DNA from: Rhizobium sp.
GTDB taxonomy: Bacteria > Pseudomonadota > Alphaproteobacteria > Rhizobiales > Rhizobiaceae
Assembly (NCBI GenBank): GCA_002796995.1
Contig: PEKW01000003.1
Location: 162,874 to 226,873 of the forward strand
Length of the DNA stretch: 64,000 bases
Direction: 5' to 3'
This document shows, one piece after another, positions 11,283 to 18,806 of the stretch (positions within the stretch are counted from its first letter, which is position 1; each line of letters begins with the position of its first letter). Below the pieces are notes generated by a model, which saw only the letters and a program-made list of their open reading frames with translations, was not told the origin of the DNA and made no database searches. Made by a program: the position numbers and the translations under genes.

Positions 11283-11449
11283 GCCCCCTCTGTCCGTTTG
11301 CCTGAGATTGTTATCCCTTCGGCGCACCCTTCCGTTTCGGGAAGGTTTCTCTCCAGAGTTCCAGTCGACGCCCTGCGGTCCTTTTGCCTGAGAGTTTCCG
11401 GGGCGGTTGCTCCTTCGGCACCGGAGTGAACCGGTTTCTCCCTGCAGGG
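11283..11449 (-). ncRNA. Tandem glycine riboswitch controlling gcvTHP
   Basis: Read on the minus strand, two aptamers follow each other. The first (about 11449-11375) has GGAGAAACCGG, GCCGAAGGAGCAACC and ACTCTCAGGCAAAAGGAC. The second (about 11365-11283) has GGAGAGAAACC, GCCGAAGGGATAAC and ATCTCAGGCAAACGGAC. These are the conserved glycine-aptamer cores (GCCGAAGGxGxAA and CTCAGGCAAAxGGAC). In known cases the tandem aptamer switches expression of the glycine cleavage operon on when glycine is high. No strong terminator hairpin was seen between the second aptamer and gcvT, so control may be at translation. Confidence 0.96.
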
Positions 11450-11457
11450 ATGCGGCA

Positions 11458-11485
11458 ATTATCGGGCTGGGTGGTGGCTTGGCAA
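11458..11485 (-). promoter_or_regulatory. Promoter of the glycine riboswitch-gcvTHP transcript
   Basis: On the minus strand TTGCCA (11485-11480), a 16-base spacer and GATAAT (11463-11458). Transcription would begin at about 11451, immediately before the first aptamer. A perfect 12-base palindrome ACAAATATTTGT lies just upstream at 11506-11517. Confidence 0.65.
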
Positions 11486-11693
11486 GAGGCAAAGGTCGCC
11501 GGCGAACAAATATTTGTCGCTCCCGCTTCAGTCTTTGGTCCGGGTGAGCAGCCGAGCGGGGCGGGAATGCTGCTGTTTGCGGCGGATCAAAGACGTGCCG
11601 CCGACAATCCGCGACAAGGGGGCGCAATTCAAGACGGGGACTTTGAATCCCGGCGGAAAGCCGCTAAGGAATCGTCTCGTTCGGAGGGATGCA

Positions 11694-12065
11694 ATGTCGA
11701 AGGCAAGGTTGATGAGGGGCGGTCTGCTGCGCATTCTATGCGCATTCGCCCTTCTGTCGCTGGCCTTCGCCCACAAGCCGCCGCAGGTCATGGCCGCCGC
11801 CTATGCGACGGTGTCGCTGCAGCTGCCCGACGGCAGCTTTGCCGACATGTGCATCGGCGACACGGCCACCAAGCATCCGCTGGTCCGCCAGTATTGCGAA
11901 GTCTGCGCGCTGTCGTCGACCGCGCTTCTTCCGCCGCCGACAGGCGAATCCTGGCTGCTCAGCCAGTTCGCCGGTCTCGCCAACGATCCGGTCACCGTCA
12001 CCGAACGCCCGGACGTGCCGACGATCGAGCGCCCGCGCTCGCGTGCGCCTCCCGTCATCTCCTGA
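11694..12065 (+). CDS. DUF2946-like secreted protein with Cys pairs
   Basis: 123 residues from the ATG at 11694, behind the ribosome site GGAGGG. An N-terminal hydrophobic segment (about residues 10-26, LLRILCAFALLSLAFA) is a signal peptide or anchor. The middle holds a cysteine set (DMCIGD then YCEVCALSS, residues about 52-72) with the C...CxxC spacing seen in DUF2946 proteins, which often lie beside copper genes. The next gene downstream (YcnI-PCuAC fusion) is a copper-binding protein, which supports a copper link. The assignment to DUF2946 is by pattern only. The open frame continues upstream to 11514 without a signal sequence. Confidence 0.7.
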   Translation: MSKARLMRGGLLRILCAFALLSLAFAHKPPQVMAAAYATVSLQLPDGSFADMCIGDTATKHPLVRQYCEVCALSSTALLPPPTGESWLLSQFAGLANDPVTVTERPDVPTIERPRSRAPPVIS

Positions 12066-12151
12066 TTTCCTTCGACCATCGATAGAAATGGCGCCGTTTT
12101 CCGGCGCATGCCGGCAGCCTCCTTCGAGGAGGGCCGCACAGGAGACCACCA

Positions 12152-13183
12152 ATGAACACCATGATGTCCGCTCTCGCCACCACAGCCGTTGCCGCCCTTG
12201 TCGCCGGTTCGGCCCATGCCCATGCGAGTTTCGCCAATGCGCCGGCCGCGCCGGAATCCTATGTCGCCGCGGTGCTGCAGGTGCCGCACGGCTGCGACGG
12301 CAAGGCCACCAATGAAGTCCAGGTCAAGCTGCCCGAAGGCTTCGTCTTCGCAAAGCCGATGCCGAAGCCGGGCTGGGAACTCGAGATCATCAAGGGCGAC
12401 TACCAGAAGACCTATGACAACCACGGCACGGCAGTGAAGTCCGGTGCGGTGGAGATCCGCTGGAAGGGCGGCGACCTGCCCGACGACTACTACGATACCT
12501 TCACGATCAACGGGAAGGTCAGCGGCGTCGAAGCCGGCGGCGCGCTCGCTTTCGTCACGACGCAGCTGTGCGGCACGGACGGCAAGGTCGCCTGGGACGA
12601 AGTGGCCGCACCCGGAGTGGATCCGCATTCCCTCAAGCATCCGGCGCCGCTGCTGAAGCTCGCCGCCGCCGCCGATGACATGCCGATGGGCCACGGCGCG
12701 ATGCACGGCCAGATGATGGCCCAGGCCAACGGTCACGCCATGCATGCCGCCATGGACGGGTCCGGCATGGCCGGCGCCAATCCGGGCACGATGGAAACCG
12801 CCAAGGTCGGCGACCTCGAACTGACCGCAGGCTTCACCCGCGCCATGCTGCCGGGCCAGCCCGTCGGCGGCGGTTTCGTCACCATCAAAAACACGGGCGC
12901 AACCGACGACGTGCTGATCGCCGCCGAATCGCCGGCATCGGGTCGCGTCGAGCTTCACGAAATGGCGATGGTCGGCGACGTCATGAAGATGCGTCAGCTG
13001 AAGGACGGCATTCCGGTTCCGGCCGGCACCACCGTCGAGCTGAAGCCGGGCGGTCTGCACATGATGTTCATGGATGTGAAGGATCCCTTCGTCGAAGGCG
13101 GCCAGGTCCCGGTGACCCTGACCTTCGAAAAGGCCGGCACCGTCGAACTGGTCCTGCCGACCGGTCCCGCCAAGGGCAAGTAA
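12152..13183 (+). CDS. YcnI (DUF1775)-PCuAC fusion, periplasmic copper-binding protein
   Basis: 343 residues in two domains. A signal peptide (about 1-23, cleavage before HASF) leaves an N-terminal histidine, the copper ligand of YcnI-type DUF1775 domains; that domain spans about 24-170 and keeps its conserved Trp in MPKPGWELE. A linker rich in Met and His (about 172-210) follows. Then comes a PCuAC domain (about 215-338) with the Cu(I) ligand pattern H-M...M...H-x-M: VELHEMAMVGDVMKM and GGLHMMFMDVK. PCuAC proteins deliver copper to cytochrome oxidases, so this protein could supply the Cu centre of oxidases. A hairpin follows at 13205. Confidence 0.92.
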   Translation: MNTMMSALATTAVAALVAGSAHAHASFANAPAAPESYVAAVLQVPHGCDGKATNEVQVKLPEGFVFAKPMPKPGWELEIIKGDYQKTYDNHGTAVKSGAVEIRWKGGDLPDDYYDTFTINGKVSGVEAGGALAFVTTQLCGTDGKVAWDEVAAPGVDPHSLKHPAPLLKLAAAADDMPMGHGAMHGQMMAQANGHAMHAAMDGSGMAGANPGTMETAKVGDLELTAGFTRAMLPGQPVGGGFVTIKNTGATDDVLIAAESPASGRVELHEMAMVGDVMKMRQLKDGIPVPAGTTVELKPGGLHMMFMDVKDPFVEGGQVPVTLTFEKAGTVELVLPTGPAKGK

Positions 13184-13204
13184 GTCACTCTGCACGCAAG
13201 GTCG

Positions 13205-13240
13205 AAGGGCCACGATCGAGATTTCGATCGTGGCCCTTGG
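13205..13240. terminator. Bidirectional hairpin between convergent genes
   Basis: A 14-bp stem (AAGGGCCACGATCG at 13205-13218 with CGATCGTGGCCCTT at 13225-13238) around a 6-base loop between the convergent PCuAC gene and the gene at 13271. No long T run, but the stem is strong. Confidence 0.7.
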
Positions 13241-13270
13241 CGCATCCGGGAGGATAAGTGCGATCTGGCC

Positions 13271-13546
13271 TCAGGCGGCCGAGTTCTTGTAGGCCTCAAG
13301 TGTGTCCTTGAGGCTCGCCTGAACCAGGTGCTTCTGGCTGGCGGTCAGGAAATAGAGGGCCAGCGCCGGCGGCTGGACGATGTTGACGAGCGCCCTCAGC
13401 TGGAAGTCCTCGCTGCTGGCCGCCTTCTCGGCAAGCAGGCGGGTGCTCTCCTCGACGAAGGCGTTGCGCGAGGTCCGCTGCGGCGGCTTCGAATTCTCCA
13501 TCGCATAGGCGGCTGTCGTGGCCGAGACTGTTACGACCTGGGTCAT
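13271..13546 (-). CDS. Hypothetical protein, 91 residues
   Basis: The ATG at 13544-13546 is preceded by GGTGAAG, a usable ribosome site; a TTG 24 bases upstream would add eight residues. The protein is soluble and helix-rich, with a Lys/Glu/Ala-rich middle (VEESTRLLAEKAASSEDFQ) and a C-terminal helix (ASLKDTLEAYKNSAA). No cysteines or known motif. The helical pattern is a little like small phasin-type or stress proteins, but this is not enough for a name. It is divergent from the HemG-like gene, with 285 AT-richer bases between them that should hold both promoters. Confidence 0.6.
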   Translation of the reverse strand: MTQVVTVSATTAAYAMENSKPPQRTSRNAFVEESTRLLAEKAASSEDFQLRALVNIVQPPALALYFLTASQKHLVQASLKDTLEAYKNSAA

Positions 13547-13831
13547 TGGCTTCACCAACTGGTTTATCAATTAGGCGATCCTACACCACCGGCGTCTCCG
13601 CTTCTTTAAATCGAAAGGTGCAATTTAAGTAAAACCTTAAGAGACGAAATCCGGATTGTTCAAGGATGAATTATTTGCGTGCAGGTGCCCTCGGAAGGCC
13701 CTGATCCGCTTGCAATTGCGGTGCGATCTGTCATTTTCCAGCTGAATTTGCGTTCTTCGCAATTGTTCTGACAGACAACATTTAGGCCCCCGGCGCCGGT
13801 CAGGCGAAGGGTGGGAGGAGGGGAGGAAAGC

Positions 13832-14368
13832 ATGATTATTCTCGTGGGTTATGTGAGCATCGAGGGGCAGTCCAAGAAGATCGCCGAGACGGTCGCCGCC
13901 CAGATCGAAAAGGGCGGGGACCGCGCTGTGCTGGTCAACGTCCTGACCGGTGCGGAATACGGCGTCGATCACCCGCAGGCCGTGATCCTTTGCGCGCCGA
14001 TCCATGCCGGCCGTTACCCGGCCCCCTTCGTCGACTTCGTCGAGCGCGAGCGCGACTGGCTGAAGTCCGTGCCGAGCGCCTTCGTTTCGGTGTCGCTGTT
14101 CATTCGCAGCGAATTCGCCGAAGAGCGCGAGGAAGCGATGCACTTCCCCGACGCGCTGATGGCGCAGACGGGCTGGACGCCGGGCATGGTTCACCACGCC
14201 GCCGGCGCGCTCCGCTACACCGAATACGACTTCTTCAAGCGCTGGATGGCCAAACGCCTCGCCGCGCGCGAAGGTGCCCCGACCGACGTCAACCAGGTCT
14301 ACGAATTCACCGACTGGGCGGCGCTCGACAGCTTCACCAAGGAATTCGTCGCGGCCGCCAAGGCCTGA
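13832..14368 (+). CDS. HemG-like flavodoxin, menaquinone-dependent protoporphyrinogen IX oxidase type
   Basis: 178 residues from the ATG at 13832, preceded by GGGAGGAAAG. It has a flavodoxin fold starting MIILVGYVSIEGQSKKIAE and aligns along its length with E. coli HemG: PSAFVSVSLFIR, AGALRYTEYDFFKRWM and the C-terminal YEFTDWAALDSFTKEF match conserved HemG blocks. HemG oxidises protoporphyrinogen IX to protoporphyrin using the quinone pool. Most alphaproteobacteria are thought to use HemJ instead, so this could be an extra oxidase or a general flavodoxin. It is monocistronic, with a terminator 5 bases after the stop. Confidence 0.82.
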   Translation: MIILVGYVSIEGQSKKIAETVAAQIEKGGDRAVLVNVLTGAEYGVDHPQAVILCAPIHAGRYPAPFVDFVERERDWLKSVPSAFVSVSLFIRSEFAEEREEAMHFPDALMAQTGWTPGMVHHAAGALRYTEYDFFKRWMAKRLAAREGAPTDVNQVYEFTDWAALDSFTKEFVAAAKA

Positions 14369-14371
14369 GCG

Positions 14372-14408
14372 AAACCGCCCGCCGGTCCTGATCGGCGGGT
14401 TTCTCTCT
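14372..14408 (+). terminator. Terminator after the HemG-like gene
   Basis: An inverted repeat AAACCGCCCGCCG / CGGCGGGTTT (one bulge) at 14373-14402, followed by TCTCTCTT. Confidence 0.75.
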
Positions 14409-14444
14409 TGCCGGCTTTAGAGCCTCGGCTGCACGTGAGGTCGC

Positions 14445-14822
14445 ATGCTCCAGATCCTGCTCGTGGCCCTTGGGGGCGCCGTCGGCTCGGTTTGCCGCTA
14501 TCTGGTCGGCGTCGGCGCGCTGCGGTTGATGGGGCCGTCCTTCCCCTGGGGCACGCTCGCCGTCAATGTCGCCGGCTCGTTCGCGATCGGCATTCTGGCC
14601 GAACTGATCGTCGCCCGTTTCGGTGCCTCCGCCGAATTGCGGCTTCTGCTGATCACCGGCTTTCTCGGTGGCTTCACCACCTTCTCCGCCTTCGCGCTCG
14701 ACGCCGTCACCCTGTTCGAGCGGGGTGCCTCCCTGGCCGCTGCAACCTACCTCGCGCTCAGCATCGGTGCGTCCATTGCCGCGGCGATCGCCGGCATCGG
14801 TCTGATGCGTTCGCTGCTCTGA
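14445..14822 (+). CDS. crcB: CrcB/Fluc fluoride ion channel
   Basis: 125 residues with four predicted membrane segments. The family motifs are clear: GGAVGSVCRYLVG near the N-terminus, GTLAVNVAGSFAIG (the polar Asn in helix 2) and GFLGGFTTFSAFALD with the phenylalanine and threonine positions that line the pore. Fluc proteins form dual-topology dimers exporting fluoride. No fluoride riboswitch was recognised upstream. The next gene follows after about 100 bases. Confidence 0.95.
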   Translation: MLQILLVALGGAVGSVCRYLVGVGALRLMGPSFPWGTLAVNVAGSFAIGILAELIVARFGASAELRLLLITGFLGGFTTFSAFALDAVTLFERGASLAAATYLALSIGASIAAAIAGIGLMRSLL

Positions 14823-14919
14823 CTGGTTTTCCTGTTTCCATCTTCGGTCGAAATGCTCTAAAGCCCTGCTTAAGACGAGATCTGCGGGCTTTTCCGCAGC
14901 AGTGACCGAAAGATTGGCT

Positions 14920-15912
14920 ATGGCAGGCATCGAACATATCACCGTGGAAGCTGACGAGGCAGGCATGCGTCTGGACCGTTGGTTCAAGGTGCATTTCCCG
15001 GGCCTCGGCTTCGGCCAGTTGCAGAAGCTGCTGCGCTCCGGCCAGGTGCGTGTCGATGGCGGCCGGGTGAAGACCGACGCCCGCGTGCAGCCGGGGCAGG
15101 TGGTACGCATCCCGCCGCTGGACGTGGACCTGAAGATCAAGGCAGGGCCGATCGGCTCGCACGACCTGAAGCATTCCGAGGACGGCGAGCTTCTGTCGCG
15201 CATGCTTTTGCACGAGGACGAGAAGGTGTTCGTGCTCAACAAGCCGGCCGGGCTTGCCGTGCAGGGCGGTTCGGGCCTGACACGCCATATCGACAAGATG
15301 CTCGAGGCCTGGACCAGCAAGAAGGGCGAGAAGCCCCGCCTGGTGCACCGGCTCGACCGCGACACCTCCGGCGTGCTGGTCGTTGCCCGCACGCGCGGTG
15401 CGGCCCAGAAGCTCACGGCCGCCTTCCGCGAGCGCGATACCCACAAGACCTACTGGGCGCTGGTCAAGGGCGTGCCGCGCAAGCACGAGGACAAGATCTC
15501 CACCTGGCTGGTCAAGGACCAGACCGACGAGGGCGACCGGATGCGCGTCGCCAGGCACGGCGAGGACGGTGCCGATCACGCCGTATCCTACTACCGCGTC
15601 ATCGATACCGCCGCGCAGAATCTCGCCTGGCTGGAAATGGAGCCCTATACCGGCCGTACCCACCAGTTGCGCATCCATGCGCTGCATATCGGCCATCCGA
15701 TCATCGGCGATCCGAAGTATTTTATCGACGACCACAACTGGGATTTCCCCGGCGGCGTCCAGAAGCGGTTGCATCTGCATGCGCGCCGCATCGACATCCC
15801 GCATCCGAATGGCGGACGCTTGAAGGTCACCGCGCCGCTTTCGCCGCATATGGTGCAGACGTGGAACCTGCTGGGCTTCGACCAGGCGGACGGCGACGGC
15901 GAGGCAGAATGA
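14920..15912 (+). CDS. RluA-family 23S rRNA pseudouridine synthase (RluC-like)
   Basis: 330 residues from the ATG at 14920; an in-frame GTG at 14902 is an alternative start. An N-terminal S4 RNA-binding domain (about residues 12-65, with DRWFKVHFPGLGFGQLQKLL) is followed by the catalytic domain. The active-site aspartate is in LVHRLDRDTSGVLVVART (about residues 143-160). These enzymes isomerise uridines in 23S rRNA; the S4 domain and the overall layout fit RluC/RluD. The stop overlaps the following HAD gene by 4 bases (ATGA). Confidence 0.93.
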   Translation: MAGIEHITVEADEAGMRLDRWFKVHFPGLGFGQLQKLLRSGQVRVDGGRVKTDARVQPGQVVRIPPLDVDLKIKAGPIGSHDLKHSEDGELLSRMLLHEDEKVFVLNKPAGLAVQGGSGLTRHIDKMLEAWTSKKGEKPRLVHRLDRDTSGVLVVARTRGAAQKLTAAFRERDTHKTYWALVKGVPRKHEDKISTWLVKDQTDEGDRMRVARHGEDGADHAVSYYRVIDTAAQNLAWLEMEPYTGRTHQLRIHALHIGHPIIGDPKYFIDDHNWDFPGGVQKRLHLHARRIDIPHPNGGRLKVTAPLSPHMVQTWNLLGFDQADGDGEAE

Positions 15913-16562
15913 AGCTTGTCCTTTTCGATTGTGACGGTACCCTGGTGGACAGTGTCGCCCTGATCCACGAGGTGATGGTTCGGACCTTCCGTCAGTTCGG
16001 CAAGGCCGAGCCCACGGTCGCTTCCACCAAGGCGATCATCGGGCTGACCCTCGACATCGCGATTGCCCGCATCGACGGAAAGCCGCATGCCGACCCGGAA
16101 GCCGTGGCGATGATGGCCCACTACAAGGAAATCTTCCTCGGCGTCCGCGGCGAACTCGGTTTCCAGGAACCGCTTTTCCCCGGCATCGCCGAACTCATTG
16201 CGGCCCTTTCGGTCCGCGACGACGTGCTGATCGGCGCCGTCACCGGCAAGTCGCGCCGCGGTCTCGACATGGTGCTTGAAACCCACGGCTTCGCCTCCCA
16301 TTTCTTCGTTTCCCGCACGGCTGACGATTGCCCGTCCAAGCCGCACCCGGCCATGGTCACCGAGTGTTGCGACCAGGCGGGCATCGTGCCGGCCGACACC
16401 GTGGTCATCGGTGATGCGGTCTACGACATGCAGATGGCCAAGGCCGCCGGCGCGACCGCGATCGGCGTGTCCTGGGGTTATGCCAGCGTCGAGCAATTGT
16501 GGGCCGCCGGTGCCGATGCGGTGGTCGACCGCCCGGCGGACATCCTGAACTACATACACTGA
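15909..16562 (+). CDS. HAD superfamily hydrolase, phosphoglycolate phosphatase-like
   Basis: 217 residues. HAD motif I is at the very N-terminus (LVLFDCDGTLVDS), motif II near VTGKS, motif III in CPSKPHPAM, and motif IV in VVIGDAVYDMQMAKAAG, giving the full catalytic set. The helical cap inserted after motif I is the Gph/PGP type. The substrate is probably a small phosphate ester such as phosphoglycolate. The start overlaps the stop of the pseudouridine synthase by 4 bases, and the ATP12 gene starts 9 bases downstream, so the three are likely one operon. Confidence 0.92.
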   Translation: MKLVLFDCDGTLVDSVALIHEVMVRTFRQFGKAEPTVASTKAIIGLTLDIAIARIDGKPHADPEAVAMMAHYKEIFLGVRGELGFQEPLFPGIAELIAALSVRDDVLIGAVTGKSRRGLDMVLETHGFASHFFVSRTADDCPSKPHPAMVTECCDQAGIVPADTVVIGDAVYDMQMAKAAGATAIGVSWGYASVEQLWAAGADAVVDRPADILNYIH

Positions 16563-16571
16563 GGTTTACCG

Positions 16572-17363
16572 ATGCGCGACGAGTTGAGCGTCTTCGTCCC
16601 CGAGCAGAGCGATGCCGATCCGGTGCGCCGTGCGCAGATCCAGATGAAGAAGCCGCAGGCCAAGCGCTTCTATACGGAAGTGACGGTCGAGCCGGAAGGT
16701 GACGCCTTTGCCGTGAAGCTCGACGGGCGCGCCGTCAAAACGCCGGGCAAGAGGCTCCTGGCGCTTCCGACCCGCGCGGCTGCGGAACTGGTCGCCGACG
16801 AATGGCGCGCCCAGGTTGAGATCATCGATCCCGAGACCATGCCGGCAACGCGGCTGGCCAATACCGCGATCGATGCCGTGGCCGACCAGGCCGAGGCGGT
16901 GTTCGAGGACATCGTGCGCTACAGCGGTAGCGACCTCCTGTGCTACCGCGCCGACGGCCCGCAGGAACTGGTCGAGCGTCAGCAAGAGCGCTGGGATCCG
17001 GTGCTGTCCTGGCTCGCCGGAACCCATTCCGCCCGTTTCATCCTGGTCGAGGGCGTCATCCACCAGGAGCAGCCGGCCGAGGCCGTCGCCGCCTTCGCCG
17101 CAGCCCTTGAGGCTGAGCGCTCGCCGCTCGCCCTGTCCTGCCTGCACGTGGTGACGACCATCACCGGCTCTGCCATGCTGACGCTGGCGCTACGCGACCG
17201 CCACCTCACGCTCGAAGAGGTCTGGGCGCTTGCCCATCTCGACGAGGACTGGACCGACGAACACTGGGGCGTCGATGCGGAGGCGGAGGCGCGCCGCGCC
17301 AAGCGCTTAACCGAAATCGCCGCCGCCGCGGCCATGCTCGAGGCGCTGCGCGCCGCGGATTAA
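16572..17363 (+). CDS. ATP12 family F1-ATPase assembly chaperone
   Basis: 263 residues. The sequence has the ATP12 family hallmarks KRFYTEVTVEPEGDAFAVKLDGR near the start (residues about 34-56; a shorter part is diagnostic), KTPGKRLLALPTRA, then WDPVLSWLAG and LSCLHVVTTITGSAMLTLAL. In mitochondria Atp12 binds the F1 alpha subunit during assembly; bacterial members, found mostly in alphaproteobacteria, are presumed to do the same. It follows the pseudouridine synthase and HAD genes closely, an arrangement common in this order. Confidence 0.93.
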   Translation: MRDELSVFVPEQSDADPVRRAQIQMKKPQAKRFYTEVTVEPEGDAFAVKLDGRAVKTPGKRLLALPTRAAAELVADEWRAQVEIIDPETMPATRLANTAIDAVADQAEAVFEDIVRYSGSDLLCYRADGPQELVERQQERWDPVLSWLAGTHSARFILVEGVIHQEQPAEAVAAFAAALEAERSPLALSCLHVVTTITGSAMLTLALRDRHLTLEEVWALAHLDEDWTDEHWGVDAEAEARRAKRLTEIAAAAAMLEALRAAD

Positions 17364-17426
17364 CGGTCCGCTAACCATAAAGGTGGGACGCTCAGGCGGA
17401 AGAGAATCATCCGTCCGGGGTATCCC

Positions 17427-18152
17427 ATGTTCGCCCGCTTCCTCAAGCTTGGCCTCGCGCTGTTCCTGCTCGGTGCGCTGGCCTCCTGCAGCCTCATCCA
17501 CGGCCGGCCGATCACCCGGCCGCTCAGCTATCATGTGCGCGACGTCACCGTGATCGCCGATGCGACCGTTCCGACCCGGATCATTGCCGGCGTGGACCGG
17601 CGGGTGTCGGCCGCGATCGCGGCGACCCGGCCGCCGGCCGGTGCCGAGCGGGTGGTCGTCCTCGTGCGGATCGAGAAGCTGGGCTATGGCTTCAACGCGC
17701 GCCGCCACCTGCAGACGGCACGCTTCACCGTCACCGCCGCCTCGGTCGAGACCGGCGAACCGGTCGCGGAGGGCAGCTTCCTCGTCAACAATCCGACCGA
17801 CGATCCGATGATGGCCGAAGAGAGCCTTGCCGAGGAAATCGCCAGCCGCGTGCGCTTCGCCTTCTCGCTTGCCTCGCCCTCGCTGCGAAAGCTGGTGCGG
17901 CCGCCGCGCACCCAGTCCACCCGATTGAAGACCGCTCTGGCGCCTGAGGCCCCGGCCGTCGTCGCGCCTGCGGCCGTAACCTCCGCCGAGCCCGCCGCGG
18001 CGGTGCTTCCGGCGCCAGCCGTGCCGCCTGCCGGGGCGATCGAGACGAATATCGAGGAAGGCGCAAGCGGCGCCGTCAAGCTCGGCGCCGCCGCCCCCAC
18101 CGTTCCCTGCGATCCCGCCAAGGACAAGGATTGCGCCGCGCCGAAGCCCTGA
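17427..18152 (+). CDS. Predicted lipoprotein of unknown function
   Basis: 241 residues. The N-terminus is a lipoprotein signal ending in the lipobox LASC (Cys21). The next 130 residues contain an ordered beta-rich domain with conserved-looking YHVRDVTVIADATVPTRI and NARRHLQTARFTVTA. The last 80 residues are a low-complexity Ala/Pro/Val-rich tail ending CDPAKDKDCAAPKP, with two cysteines that may form a disulfide. No known family recognised. It lies just upstream of the cobalamin riboswitch but is probably not part of that transcript. Confidence 0.75.
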   Translation: MFARFLKLGLALFLLGALASCSLIHGRPITRPLSYHVRDVTVIADATVPTRIIAGVDRRVSAAIAATRPPAGAERVVVLVRIEKLGYGFNARRHLQTARFTVTAASVETGEPVAEGSFLVNNPTDDPMMAEESLAEEIASRVRFAFSLASPSLRKLVRPPRTQSTRLKTALAPEAPAVVAPAAVTSAEPAAAVLPAPAVPPAGAIETNIEEGASGAVKLGAAAPTVPCDPAKDKDCAAPKP

Positions 18153-18170
18153 GCGGTTTCGCGCGCTCGA

Positions 18171-18199
18171 TTGACTTGGATAGCGCTTCCACCTATTCC
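18171..18199 (+). promoter_or_regulatory. Promoter of the riboswitch-cobPWNO transcript
   Basis: TTGACT (18171-18176), a 17-base spacer and TATTCC (18194-18199). The predicted transcript start, about 18206, coincides with the first paired bases of the cobalamin riboswitch. Confidence 0.65.
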
Positions 18200-18205
18200 A
18201 GTGAC

Positions 18206-18563
18206 TACGGATGGTTTCCGGGCCGGCGATTTTCGGCCCGGGAAGCAAAAGGGAATGCGACGGCGGGGATCCAGACCGGGACCGCCAATCGCAGCCGACC
18301 CCGCGACTGTAGAGCGGCGAGGGTCTTCCGTCCGGCGGGGACTTCGGTGACGGATGGCGGTTCGCAGGGTGCGAACGGTCCGAAGCAGGGTTCAGCCGGA
18401 AAAGCCACTGGAGGGCTGCGCGATCAGCCGGGGCCGGACGCCTCTATCATCTACGAATCGTCCTCCCTTTCGCGCCGCATCCACCTCCGGGAAGGCAAGG
18501 AAGATCCGCCGGTGCGTCTTTCGCACCACGACCCGCGAGCCAGGAGACCTGCCAACCGTACCG
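18206..18563 (+). ncRNA. Cobalamin riboswitch, unusually long
   Basis: The conserved core elements occur in order: AAGCAAAAGGGAATGCGA (18243-18260), GACCCCGCGACTGT (18297-18310), AAGCCACTGG (18400-18409), CCGGGAAGGC (18487-18496) and GAGCCAGGAGACCTGCC (18537-18553). A GGTT/AACC outer pair (about 18212 and 18554) closes it. The length is about 358 bases because the arms between the CCGCGACTGT and GCCACTG blocks and between GCCACTG and GGGAAGGC are greatly extended. It should bind adenosylcobalamin and reduce expression of cobP, cobW, cobN and cobO. A tight hairpin AAGGGGAG/CTCCCCTT at 18586-18602 may be part of the expression platform. Confidence 0.93.
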
Positions 18564-18623
18564 GGCATCAAGCCCACACCTGTCAAAGGGGAGGCTCCCC
18601 TTGTTGCCAGCACGGAGGTTGTC

Positions 18624-18803
18624 GTGGCGACACTGAAGAAGATCGGGATCTCCGGATCCCGTGAATGCGCACATCGTGCGATCCGGTCCGGCGAAGTCTG
18701 CTCCGCCGCGAGTGGTCGGCGAGCGCCTGCGTTTTCTAGCCCGCGCTTTCGCCTGCAGAAACGCCTCTCCGACATTGCCCCCATTCTCGCCGGCGGGCGC
18801 TGA
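18624..18803 (+). CDS. Candidate small leader ORF upstream of cobP
   Basis: A 59-residue frame starting with GTG at 18624, seven bases after a good ribosome site (CGGAGG), and ending in TGA at 18801-18803, three bases before the cobP ATG. The product (beginning VATLKKIGISGSRECAHRAI) has no recognised motif, is basic and contains two cysteines. cobP itself lacks a clear ribosome site, so this ORF could couple translation of cobP to ribosome entry controlled by the riboswitch. It may equally be chance in GC-rich sequence. Confidence 0.3.
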   Translation: MATLKKIGISGSRECAHRAIRSGEVCSAASGRRAPAFSSPRFRLQKRLSDIAPILAGGR

Positions 18804-18806
18804 GCC

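Noticed and set aside
14409..14444. A fluoride riboswitch before crcB.
   Set aside because: The 36-base gap after the terminator is too short and lacks the conserved elements.
18354..18803. A 149-codon frame starting inside the cobalamin riboswitch.
   Set aside because: Its first 90 codons are riboswitch sequence; only the part from the GTG at 18624 has a ribosome site and is listed as a weak candidate.
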